64,000 bases of DNA from Harmonia axyridis (taxonomy: Eukaryota; Arthropoda; Insecta; Coleoptera; Coccinellidae), in NCBI RefSeq assembly GCF_914767665.1, contig NC_059501.1:53506798-53570797 (forward strand), read 5' to 3'. The position numbers and the translations under genes were made by a program. Shown here piece by piece: positions 18,229 to 27,410 of the stretch. Below the pieces are notes generated by a model. It saw only the letters and a list, made by a program, of their open reading frames with translations, searched no databases and was not told the origin of the DNA. The first letter of the stretch is position 1, and every line of letters starts with the position of its first letter.

Positions 18229-19440
18229 TTAAATGTCTATGTGTTTAGCCCGTTTTGAATTTTCGTAAGTTTGCGCCATTGAAACCGCACTCAGATTGTC
18301 CATTTTCAATGTCGCACACTTCACTTCACTGAACTCGGAGAGAACACCCTTCAGGTTGACCAATTCTTGAGCACTGGCTGCGGCTGCAACGTATTCAGCT
18401 TCTGCTGTAGAAAGTGCAACGCAAGTCTGCTTCTTGGAGAACCAGCTGATTGGATTTCCCACATACAGTATTAGTGCTCTTTCTATCACTTCGATCACCT
18501 GCCCAATCTGCATCCGAGTAGGCTTCTAGTTTTTCTGGTCCTTTTTTGTATACAAGTCCTTTGTCTGCTGTAGATTTCAAATATCTCAATATTCTTTTCC
18601 CAGCCGTAACCAACTCTTTGTTGGGCTTATCCAAATATCTACTAAGATATGATACTGAGTACATAATGTCAGGTCTTGATGTACAGGCTAAATACATCAA
18701 AGATCCGACTAACTTTCTGTAGGCAAAATTTGTCGATTCTGTATCAGGAGCACTTGAAGGATCTATATTGAATCCTGTAACCATTGGTGTGGATACACCT
18801 TTGCATTCCATCATATTAAAATGGCTTAAAAGTTTTTCAATGTAATTTCTTTGTATTATCTTGAGTTTTTCAGCTGTTTTAGTTATCTCCATTCCAAGAA
18901 ATCTTTTAACTTGTCCCATATCCTTAGCATTCAATAAACTCTTCGAAGATTTTACTGTCTTCTCAATTTCTACATCTTTTCCGGTTATAATTAGGTCATC
19001 AACGAATACAATTAACCAGCAATCCTTCTTGCAGTACATGCAAAAATCGAAATTTGATCTTTGAAAGTTCAAGTCCTTCATAATTTTGTCGAATTGATTA
19101 TTCCAACATCTTGGACTCTCCCTCAATCCATATAGAGCTCTGTTTAGTTTGAGTACTTTGGATTTCCCTATGTCTAATCCTTTAGTTGTCTTGATGTATA
19201 CTTCGGATGTGAGCATACCATTTAAAAAAGCTGTTGGAATATCGAGTTGTCGTAAATTCCAATTTTTTGTAAAGACTTCGCTAATAACATTCTTACGGTA
19301 GACATCCTCGTAACAGGTGCATATATGTTATGTGGATTCTCTTCTTGAATTTGGAAACCCTTCGCAACTAGTTGAGCTTTCTTTGTTCCATCTTCTTTGG
19401 TTTTGAATACCCATTTTGTATCAATGGCTACTTTAAAAGA
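18229..19440 (-). pseudogene. Copia reverse transcriptase and RNase H
   Basis: Starts abruptly at about 19440 with AIDTKWVFKTKEDGTKKAQL and VAKGFQIQEENPH, the standard Copia RT beginning. Then KVLKLNRALYGLRESPRCW, catalytic IVFVDDLIITG (VDD), the thumb VKRFLGMEI, SLMYLACTSRPDIMYSVSYL and RNase H (AYSDADWAGDRSDRKST, CVALSTAEAEYVAA, KMDNLSAVSMAQ) to NSKRAKHIDI. Frame changes occur near 19220 and 18430. At its upstream end it is fused to BEL Gag sequence; at its downstream end it is cut by the ORF1-only LINE. Confidence 0.85.
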
Positions 19441-19606
19441 CATATTTAATCCAGTAGGACACTCAAAACTGTTGTGATCGCTCTTGTTGCAAAAGGAACA
19501 ATTAATTCTATTAGAAAATAGAACAGCAGCAGTAGACATCTGTTCAGTTTTTGAAGTTTTGTTCTTCCTTGAAGTCTTAGATGCACTAACTCCAGCAACT
19601 GCCATC
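19441..19606 (-). pseudogene. BEL/Pao Gag zinc-knuckle fragment
   Basis: Minus strand encodes AVAGVSASKTSRKNKTSK and CSFCNKSDHNSFECP, a Cys-X2-Cys-X4-His-X4-Cys knuckle of BEL/Pao Gag. It continues without a stop into the Copia RT at about 19440, an accidental junction. On the other side it is separated from the rest of BEL Gag by the LTR element 19612-21106. Confidence 0.55.
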
Positions 19607-19611
19607 GAAAT

Positions 19612-20277
19612 TGTTATGTATTTCAATGAATATTAATAGAAATAAACACTGTAACTTTTTACGTTATATATTGAAATATGTACAAACTAAGATGTCTAAA
19701 AACCAGGTGTATGAACTGATTGGCTTTTGTTTTGCCAATTTTGAAAATATTAGTTAAGCTCCGTTATGTCAACTGTAGGTAGCGCTATCAACAAATTAAG
19801 ATTCTTGTTATTTATTATTTACGAGTTTTGTGCCATTATGTACCTATATGTATATCTTTCATTATAGTTATGATATATGGAAGTAATTCTTGTAATTGAA
19901 ATACCAATAAACTCTCTCTATTACAAATATTTGAATTCATTCCAGTAAACGTTTCGTGTTTTGTTTCACGACTTTGCACGATCATACACGGTTACACGTC
20001 GCTTTGATTGGTCAGTATCCGGTTTTAGTTAATGTATCCAATCAAAAACAACGGAAAAAGATCGAAATGACAAGTATGACATTGCGGCGCCGCCACGAAC
20101 TAAAACTAATATTTTCAATTTGGTCGAATGTCATTGCATTCAAAATTTGACGAGTGCATTCACCATGATTTTAGACCTCTTAGTACAAACTATTGACTTC
20201 TAAAAAACATCCATTTTATCACAGATGGTATACTCGTTGTAGAGTTGTCAACTGTACATAAATATAAATATATAACA
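19612..20277 (-). repeat. 3' LTR of the gag-only element, disrupted
   Basis: Matches the 5' LTR at both ends but carries the MITE 19690-20183 and lacks about 82-95 bp that the other LTR has between two TTTTA motifs (20215 region), consistent with a short-homology deletion. Confidence 0.85.
19690..20183. mobile_element. 494-bp MITE inside the LTR
   Basis: Interrupts the LTR between two copies of TACAAACTA (19681-19689 and 20184-20192). Ends CTAAGATGTCTAAAA and the reverse complement CTAAGAGGTCTAAAA are 14/15 identical, so the termini overlap the repeat and the true TSD may be 6-9 bp. No coding capacity. Superfamily undetermined. Confidence 0.75.
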
Positions 20278-20291
20278 CGCCCTTTTCTTAA
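20278..20291 (-). other. Polypurine tract of the gag-only element
   Basis: Minus strand AAGAAAAGGGCG immediately precedes the 3' LTR, as expected for the plus-strand primer. Confidence 0.6.
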
Positions 20292-20393
20292 ACAAATACG
20301 GAAATATAAAATTAACATCACAAGTAATAATATGAAACACAATTAACTAAAGACATAAAAAATAATAAAGGAATACAGAACTCCTCTTTTTTT

Positions 20394-20810
20394 TCATGAT
20401 TGACTCAGGTTTCTCAGGGCTATTAAAAAGTTTTCTACAGTCTCTTCTTCTCCTTGTGACCTGCTTAGGAAATTGTGCCTTCCTATCGTGAGGTCCTTCT
20501 TTGGTTTACAGTGTTTTTCAAACATACTTATCACATCCTTGTATGTACACGTATCAATGTCGAGTTCAAATGACTTGAAAATGTTTCGAGCTTCACTACC
20601 AATATAGTGTAATAGGATAGCAACTCTTCTTGAATCAGTCTCACCTTCCAGATCACTAGCTCTGAGATAAATTTTGAAATCTACAATCCATTCATCCCAT
20701 TTGTGAGATAAATTACCTTCCAAGGATAACGTGGGAATATTATGACCTACGCCATTATTTCTCACTTCCACATTCAAGCTTTGATTTTGCCTTAAATCGT
20801 TTGCTTCCAT
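20394..20810 (-). pseudogene. Gypsy-type Gag fragment
   Basis: Starts at ATG 20810 (MEANDLRQNQ), 37 bp after the primer-binding site, and reads LSHKWDEWIVDFKIYLRASD, RVAILLHYIGSEARNIFKSF and DVISMFEKHCKPKKDLT to LRNLSQS before stopping at 20394. This is the capsid region of insect Gypsy Gags (W..W...F..Y..A, LL...G...). The nucleocapsid and all pol functions are missing, so it would depend on another element. Confidence 0.75.
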
Positions 20811-20846
20811 CTTCAACACAATTTGTTCGTTCTGTTTATACAGAAA

Positions 20847-20861
20847 CCACTTCTGACACCA
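20847..20861 (-). promoter_or_regulatory. Primer-binding site TGGTGTCAGAAGTGG
   Basis: Directly adjoins the LTR end on the minus strand and begins TGG, complementary to tRNA CCA ends. Which tRNA is used was not determined. Confidence 0.7.
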
Positions 20862-21106
20862 TGTTATGTATTTCAATGAATATTAATAGAAATAAACACT
20901 GTAACTTTTTATGTTATAAATTGAAATATGTACAAACTATTGACTTCTAAAAAACATCCATTTTAGTAGTCTTGACAACGAGTACTTACACATAAACCTT
21001 CTAGATTATTAATACTAAAACAGGGGGTTCACTGATTCTGTCTTTTATCACAGATGGCATACTCGTTGTAGAGTTGTCAACTGAACATGAATATAAATAT
21101 ATAACA
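20862..21106 (-). repeat. 5' LTR of the gag-only element (245 bp)
   Basis: On the plus strand it begins TGTTATGTATTTC and ends AATATATAACA (TG...CA on either strand). The right-hand TSD GAAAT follows. Confidence 0.9.
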
Positions 21107-21111
21107 GAAAT

Positions 21112-21505
21112 CTTCTGAAATAAGCCCTAAAAATGAATCCACTTACGAAAATCACCATCAAACTTCTTCAATTCTAGACGGGGTAACTTAAACTTCCCAA
21201 TAGCAGAATTATTATTGACTGAGTCACTATCTCTTTTTCTAATAATTTGTTCACTTCTTCTTTAATCATACAAAATTTTCGACTATAATCACCGACTTCT
21301 TCATATTCAATAGTCAAATCATCTTCAGACGTATCGTTATCCAGGAGATATTCAAAAATTTCTCTATCGAATGCTCGGATATCTTCATATTTCTGTTCTA
21401 GAAGATGGAAACTTGCCTTCAGTTCCACTTCTGAACATTTCTTGCTTATGTCCAGAATCTTCTCATATTCCAAAGAGAAAGACTTGCGAAAAATATCTTC
21501 TCTGT
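21112..21505 (-). pseudogene. BEL/Pao Gag N-terminal part
   Basis: Follows the BEL primer-binding site and reads LEYEKILDISKKCSEVEL, QKYEDIRAFDREIFEYLLDN and KLPRLELKKFDGDFRKW, the last being the DUF1759 signature (LP.L.L..F.GD...W). A stop replaces a Trp/Phe soon after and the frame shifts near 21190. It is cut at 21107 by the gag-only LTR element and resumes as the knuckle at 19606. Confidence 0.75.
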
Positions 21506-21690
21506 CCTGTCACGGTCGCCAAATGTAACTTTCTCAAATGGTAAAACTCAAAATGAAAAAACGTGACTGTTCTCTCTTTTATTTTTTATTCTGACAACTT
21601 TCATCAAAGCATACTATAAATAAATCAATACAACTCAAAACGCAATACTGCCACCTTGCAATTTCAAATAAATTGCAATCAATCTTCACT
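21506..21690 (-). repeat. BEL/Pao LTR end and primer-binding site
   Basis: Minus strand TGGCGACCGTGACAGG (21506-21521) is a tRNA-Arg-type primer-binding site. The LTR precedes it, ending TTACA at about 21524; its other end near 21690 is uncertain. A 29-bp piece of the LTR (AAATCAATACAACTCAAAAC) recurs at 21846-21868. Confidence 0.6.
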
Positions 21691-21840
21691 ATAAATAATA
21701 TTTGGTGGGTTTTTTAATACATCGTCCACTTCGAGTTTTGAGTGTACCTGTACTCGTTGCTGTGTTCTCAGAAACATTACTTTTATACCATTTTTAACAA
21801 AAAGTGGACCAGCCAAGTCAACACCTACAACTTCAAAAGT
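21690..21840 (-). pseudogene. BEL/Pao integrase fragment
   Basis: Minus strand reads EVVGVDLAGPLFVKNG, the start of the BEL integrase core with its first Asp, then jumps to QVHSKLEVDDVLKNPPNI, a probable Pol C-terminus, before the LTR. Most of the core is deleted. Confidence 0.6.
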
Positions 21841-21871
21841 TCAATAAATCAATACAACTCAAAACGCAACA

Positions 21872-22116
21872 GTGGACAAATACTTACTTCGGATGGTTTT
21901 CTATATTTTTATTACAACTTCGCCGACGTTTCGGAGAATCATCTCTCCTTTTTCAAAGCTCGTTGTTTTTTTACCTAGAATGTTATGAAGTTTTGAGGCA
22001 TACTTGTTGTTCTAGATACAAAAAACTAGCCTTCAAAAAGAAGAGAAGATTCTCCGAAACGTCGGCGAAGCTGTAATAAACATTTAGAAAAACATCGGAA
22101 GTAGGTATTTGTCCAC
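21872..22116. mobile_element. Foldback element with Penelope-like termini
   Basis: About 74-bp inverted repeats (21872-21946 and 22042-22116) beginning GTGGACAAATAC surround a 95-bp centre. Each arm contains TCTCCGAAACGTCGGCGAAG followed by TAATAAA. On the minus strand the left arm has UUGAAAA, a stem GGAGA/UCUCC, GAAAC and GUC, a hammerhead-like arrangement as at 4563-4604. No coding sequence. Confidence 0.7.
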
Positions 22117-22481
22117 AATGTCCACATTCCCGAAATAGATTCAGAGTTGAAGAATGTTACAATCACTCGAAACAGAAAAAGTAACTACATAGTTCGATAA
22201 AAAGAAACGCCCCTTGGCGTGAAATTTGATAACCGGAAAATATTTTGGCCAAAAACCGCTATAGTTGCATGGGGTATAAACCCAAGCATGCACCTGTTGA
22301 AATTGATAGAGCGAACTTACCTTCAAATAATTGAATTAGGTTTTCCAATTTCCACTAAATTAGAATATCTCTAAATTTTTCACTCATTATACTGCCAAAT
22401 ACGGTTAACCCCAAATACAACTGCACACTACACCCTGCCTACTGCGTATCGCGACCAGAGAAAACATACAAACTACGAATA
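22117..22481. other. No gene seen
   Basis: Unassigned sequence between the foldback element and Gypsy pol. It may include the LTR of the Gypsy fragment, but no repeat partner is in the window. Confidence 0.5.
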
Positions 22482-23990
22482 CTACGATCGACTTCTAGAT
22501 TGTTCTGGAAACTGATAGATTTCTGGATCTGGAATGGAATCAAACTGGACTGAGGAGGGTTCATTCGTTGAGTTCGTGCGTAAGGAGGGGATGGTATAAT
22601 TGAACCGATTATTGGACAAAATATTTCGTTTCATTAATACTACCTCTTGCTTAATAACTAAGAATATAATACCGTACTGGAGCAATCAAACTATGCGTTC
22701 TTAGCAATTATTCAAGTATTTTTTCAGCATCAAATCATCACAATGAAAAAGATTATTAGGCAAAATTGCGTACAGTTCTTCGCATTAATTATGATTACTG
22801 ATTAAAAAAATCCGGATATCTTATATGAACCATTCAAAATCTTAGCTTTAATGAAACATGTAATCGAACGGAAAAATCAATTTAATTTTCACAATGCATA
22901 GCCCCTTAGTCACATAGTTAAATTGAAATCTTTTTTCTCAGTGTACCATAATAATTAATAATTCCTAAAAAGATCCTCAATTCGTCACGATTTGTAGGAC
23001 ATGGAATGTTTTTTATTGTTTCTACTTTCTTTTTAAATTTATGTATTCCATCCTTATTAATCACATAACCACAATATTCAATTTCATCAGCCAAAAATGT
23101 ACACTTTTCAAAATTTACTTCAACGTTATATTGTTCAAATCTATCTAAAACTTGGCATAAACATTTCAAACGTAATTCTTCATTTGGGGCTGTTATTCTG
23201 AGATCATCAAAGAGAATTGATAAACCGTCAATACCTTGTAATATTTTTTTTTATTTCTTTTTGCCATATTGCTGGTGCAGAAACTACACCGTACATTAAC
23301 CTTGTTGGTCTTAGTAAACCCTTTATGGTATTTAAAGTAAGTAATTCCTTATCGCCAGGATGTACTTCTAAATGTTAAATGTAAGTACGCTTGAGTTATA
23401 TCTAATTTTGTGAATTTCTCACCTCCTGCCATATCTGCAAATAGTTCATCTATTATTGGCAAAGGATAATCGTCTACCACTAAACTTGGATTTAGAGTAG
23501 GTTGTAGTCTCCACAAATTCGTATTGGACCTTTTCTTTTAACAACAGACACAATTGCACTAGCCAATTCGCTTGTATTTACAGGTTCCAAAATACCGTGA
23601 TTTATTAATGATTCGAGTTCATTCTTTACATTATACCGCTTAGTAAATGGAATTGATCGACTTTTTGCAAATACTGGTGTACTATTTTCCTTCAATCTTA
23701 ACCTAGCTTGAACATTTACTATTTTACCAGCATAATTTTGAAATAAAGGCTTGTAATGTAATGTAAGTCATGTAATATAAATCTGAACTTTCAACACCAA
23801 CCATAGAATTTACATCGAAAATACTACCAAAATCCAAATTGAGTTGCCTTATCCATTCTCTTCCAACTTTGTACTACGTATAAATTTAACATATGATCTT
23901 TATTTTTGTAATTTACTTTTACTGTAGCATAATCTAAAACTTTTAAAGGATTTCCCCCATAGGAAACTAATATATAATAATATCACTAGG
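22482..23990 (-). pseudogene. Gypsy pol remnant (protease to RT), many frameshifts
   Basis: Minus strand order: LDYATVKVNYKNKDHMLNLY (end of protease region), LINHGILEPVNTSELASAIV and RKGPIRICGDY (RT fingers), PSLVVDDYPLPIIDELFADM and GEKFTKLDITQAYL with catalytic Asp (motif A), then LFDDLRITAPNEEL (motif C region) and the RNase H connection (CTFLADEIEYCGYVINKDGI). 22482-22685 (SSVQFDSIPDPEIYQFPEQS) resembles the extreme Pol C-terminus, so integrase has been deleted. Frames change several times and sections are missing. Confidence 0.75.
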
Positions 23991-24348
23991 TACTGTTTTT
24001 CTGTTGTAAATATATAGTTTTATAGTTTTGTTAAATCTGTGATTCAACTTGCAAGATTCGGCGTATTTGAAAGCTGAGCTCTCAAGATCTTTATACTTCA
24101 ATCCATAGAATAACTGATCTAATTTGCGTACTTTTTCAGCAAGGTCAGCTTCCATTTCTGCAGTAAATAATACTTTGATCCTCCCAATGGTTCTGGGATG
24201 GTTCCTTCTTTTAAACGCTTCCTCAAAAGGGATTCGTTCACACCGTACTCCTTTTACTTCTGCCAGCGGCAAGTTTGTCCCTTATTTCTTCTAGTTCTGT
24301 TTGATTTATTCGCAGATGTCTATTGCTTTTTCGTATGTATGGAGCCAT
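23985..24348 (-). pseudogene. pogo/Tigger-like transposase N-terminus
   Basis: ATG at 24348 gives MAPYIRKSNRHLRINQTELE and IRDKLAAG, a psq-type helix-turn-helix start. After a shift near 24245 the frame gives IPFEEAFKRRNHPRTIGRIK and LFTAEMEADLAEKVRKLDQL with FYGLKYKDLESSAFKYAE, the HTH_Tnp_Tc5/CENPB-like second domain. DNA binding to transposon ends is the family role. The catalytic DDE domain is absent. A 19-bp piece recurs at 41751-41769. Confidence 0.6.
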
Positions 24349-25021
24349 ATTAACTTGTTCTCAAACTTCCATCAATTTGAACCTAAAAGTGAATGATTTC
24401 TATCAATTTTCAGCAATAAAGTGTGCATCGTTTGAGACTAAATAACTGTAGTCTAAGTGTAAGGAGTGCGCACACTTAAAACGCTTAAAAATGCGCACTC
24501 TTAGGAAACGGTCAATTTTCGCTTCCAATACGAAAAGTTCTAATTCATAATGGCAATAAAGACCATATTGACTTCTTTTCAGTATTCAAACATGTTAAAT
24601 TATATTTAGGATTCTGAATATTTTTGTTATAACTTGAGTAAAACTGTGTTCAAAATAAAACTCTTTTATTTTACCATCACACAACGTATTACGACAACAA
24701 CTTGTACAACTGCTACAACATATTGTTGGTTAAGTCACAGACATATATTCAAATGTCTTCTTCTTCTTTTTCCTCCTTTGTCAATGTGCCATGGCTATTC
24801 ACCAGTTACACATCTAACAAACCCGTTGTTCTTGGAATTGATTAGTTGTTTTTAGATGCTTGTGTTCCGGTTCTTGTGACTTCAATATTGGGTTTTTTTT
24901 TTTTTGGAAGGTTCACCAACACAAGGATTAAAGGATGGGGTTTACAAAACGTCGCGAACATAAATCCCTGACGTGCACTTCACATATATGTACCATGAAA
25001 ACCCAAGGTTAGCCATAAGTT
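24349..25021. other. No gene seen
   Basis: Mostly unassigned. The part near 24900-25021 is probably the 3' UTR of the LINE whose ORF2 ends at 25022. Confidence 0.5.
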
Positions 25022-27231
25022 CTATAGTCTGATATTAGGGTTGATCAAGAATTGGTATAGTAACCTGTAAACACCAATGTCATTTGAGAAAATCAGATCG
25101 TATAAATTAATCGGAAAGATTTTAACAGATTTAATTAGGTCTGCATATAATCCTCTGCAATTGCTTTCATTGTTTTGACAAGAGAAGAAAATGTGCCAAA
25201 GATCAACTTTGTCTCCGCAAATGCATAGTTCTGAGTCGAGAACGTGAATTTTGAAAAGATGGCTCGGGGAACAACAGTGGTTGGACCTCAATCTGTTGAT
25301 AACAGTAATGTTACCTCTGGGAAGATCGGACCCATGAAACCATGGTTTGTTCTTTAAGGTTTTAGTGCTGATGTAAGAAGAGAAGATACGACCCTTCATT
25401 TGCAAGCTCCATTCTGATTTACACCTTTCCCATATTTTATATTTGTATTGTGGCCAGAAATCCTTGAAGTCCGCTTTGAGATCAACAGTGGTTGGGCTTT
25501 TGGAGGCAAGCTTGGCTAACTTGTCTGCTTTTTCGTTGCCTTCGATGTTGGTGTGGCCTGGAATCCAAACTAATTTAATTGAGAAGCCATTTTCTGATAG
25601 GAATAGCAGATTCGATCGGATGGTGAGAGAGATGTGGTCATTTTCAGCTGAGAGGGTGCAATTTGAGATCTTTTCTAACGCACTTTTTGAGTCAGAAATG
25701 ATGACGCTATTTTTGATGTTTTTTTTCCTGATTTCCTTTGTTGCCTCCAAAATTGCAGTCAATTCTGCTGAACAAATCGAAAATATGTCCGGAAGCTTCC
25801 GAGATACGGAGATATCCCCTGGGCTGTGAATTCCTATGCCTGTAAGGCTGGATATTTTTGAGGCGTCAGTATATATGGGGGTATAATCAGGGAATAATTT
25901 TGAGTATGCTTCGTAAAATAACTTCGAATTGTTTGGATTTGATTTTGATAGGCCTAGTGATGAGTATTTTATGAGCTTGGTGTGGACAGTTAGATCGCAT
26001 AAGAAGCAAGGTAGTTTGTAGGACGAATATAAGTCATCTGTGTCGCTTATAAAGGTTAAGGCCTCAACTATAGGCGGGGGATTGCCCGGGGATAGCCAGT
26101 GTTTTAAATTTAATAGGTTTTGGTATATCGGGTTGCCTGATATTCTTCGAAGTTTGCTGACGAATTTGACCGCCAGCCACATTCTCCGAAATTTGAGAGG
26201 TAACTCTCGTGATTCCGCCAGAATTATAGGGGTAGATTTCATATAACCCATGGCAACTCTTAACGCCGCGTATTGTATTCTATCTACTTTTGCTAGTAAT
26301 TGTTTCGTGCAGTTGCCATAAAAGAGACATCCATAATCTAGATAGGGACGGACTGCAGCCTTATATAAAAGTAGCAGAGTTTCGGGATGTGTACCCCACC
26401 ATGTCCTACACAAAGATTTAATTACATTGATGCCCTGGAATGCATTGGAGCACATTCTTTCAGCGTGTGTATTCCATTTTAAATTTTCATGAATAGTGAC
26501 TCCTAGATATTTTGTTGATTCGACCCATGGTATTTCTGTTCCGCAGAGTTTAAGAGGTGAGTTGTTTCTCATTTTTTTGTTTTTATGACAGCATAGAGCG
26601 GTTGATTTTTCGGGCGACAGTTTGAGGCATTTAATTTCAGCCCATTGTTCGATTGAGGTCAGAGCTTCCGACATCTTCCGATGTGTAGTTGCTAAATCTG
26701 GGGCCGAAACGAATAAAGTGGTGTCATCAGCATATTTCAATACTGTCACCCCAGGGATTTTGACAAATTTATGAACATCACGAACGAAGCTGTTGAATAT
26801 GGCGGAACTATCTGGGGCACCCTGGATTATTCCTACATTTGCGATTTTGGGCCCTATTACGTGGATCTAAAGGAAAAATGTTTCTACCCAGAATCAGCGT
26901 TTTAAGCAGATTTATCATGGGTTGTGGAACCCCATGGATATAAGTGTTTTTTCTAAGAGGTGGAACTGAATCGAATCGTAGGCCTGTTTGATGTCTAGAA
27001 AAACTACTATTACTATCTAATATCGGGAAAACGATTGTAAAATGGACGAAATCAGAAATGTTAGGGCGTCATTGGTGGATTTACCTTTACGAAAATCAAA
27101 CTGTAAATCGAGTGGATCGTTAAGTTATTCGTACAGTTTTTCCAATCCAACTGCTAGGAGGGATTCGAGGATCTTTAGTAAGCATGAGGTCAGTGCTATG
27201 GGTCTGTAGGATTTCACATATGCCTACTTAT

Positions 27232-27307
27232 GCGTTTCGTCCCTGGCACACACACCGGACTCATCAGTGTGACTTTGGTATATTTGTGTGTGCCGTGTCA
27301 CAGACGC
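27232..27307 (-). ncRNA. Hammerhead ribozyme, type III topology, canonical core
   Basis: Minus strand in order: GCGUC (helix III strand plus cleavage site), UGUGAC (stem I), loop, GUCACA (stem I), CUGAUGA (core), GUCC (stem II), loop, GGAC (stem II), GAAA (core), CGC (helix III). All invariant bases are present; stem I has 6 bp, stem II 4 bp and helix III 4 bp counting the A-U next to the core. Loop I contains GGCACACAC (27286-27294) and loop II its exact complement GUGUGUGCC (27245-27253), suiting loop-loop docking. Predicted self-cleavage lies 3' of the C at 27303, between tRNA head and tail. Confidence 0.92.
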
Positions 27308-27326
27308 TTGGGGAATTTATTATTAT

Positions 27327-27410
27327 CGGGAGCCGCCGGGACTCGAACCCGGCACCTTGTCGCATCTCGGTGAGTGAGTCTACACTCTTAACCTCTAGGC
27401 CACCAAGTGC
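27327..27410 (-). ncRNA. tRNA-like SINE head (pol III promoter)
   Basis: A box TGGCCTAGAGG (27392-27402) and B box GGTTCGAGTCC (27339-27349), the latter in a perfect T-arm GCCGGG/CCCGGC. The longer variable region suggests descent from a type II tRNA (Leu or Ser). It is not a functional tRNA because no acceptor stem closes. It should drive pol III transcription of the SINE. Confidence 0.8.

Larger units (their letters stand above)
19612..21106 (-). mobile_element. Short gag-only LTR retrotransposon with 5-bp TSD
   Basis: Minus-strand element: 5' LTR (20862-21106), primer-binding site, partial Gag, polypurine tract, 3' LTR (19612-20277, holding a 494-bp MITE). It is flanked by GAAAT at 19607-19611 and 21107-21111. 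The internal part is only about 580 bp with no pol genes. It is inserted within BEL/Pao Gag. Confidence 0.9.

Noticed and set aside
22141..22326. Minus-strand 61-codon frame
   Set aside because: No recognisable motif, no supporting splice sites and no conserved start.
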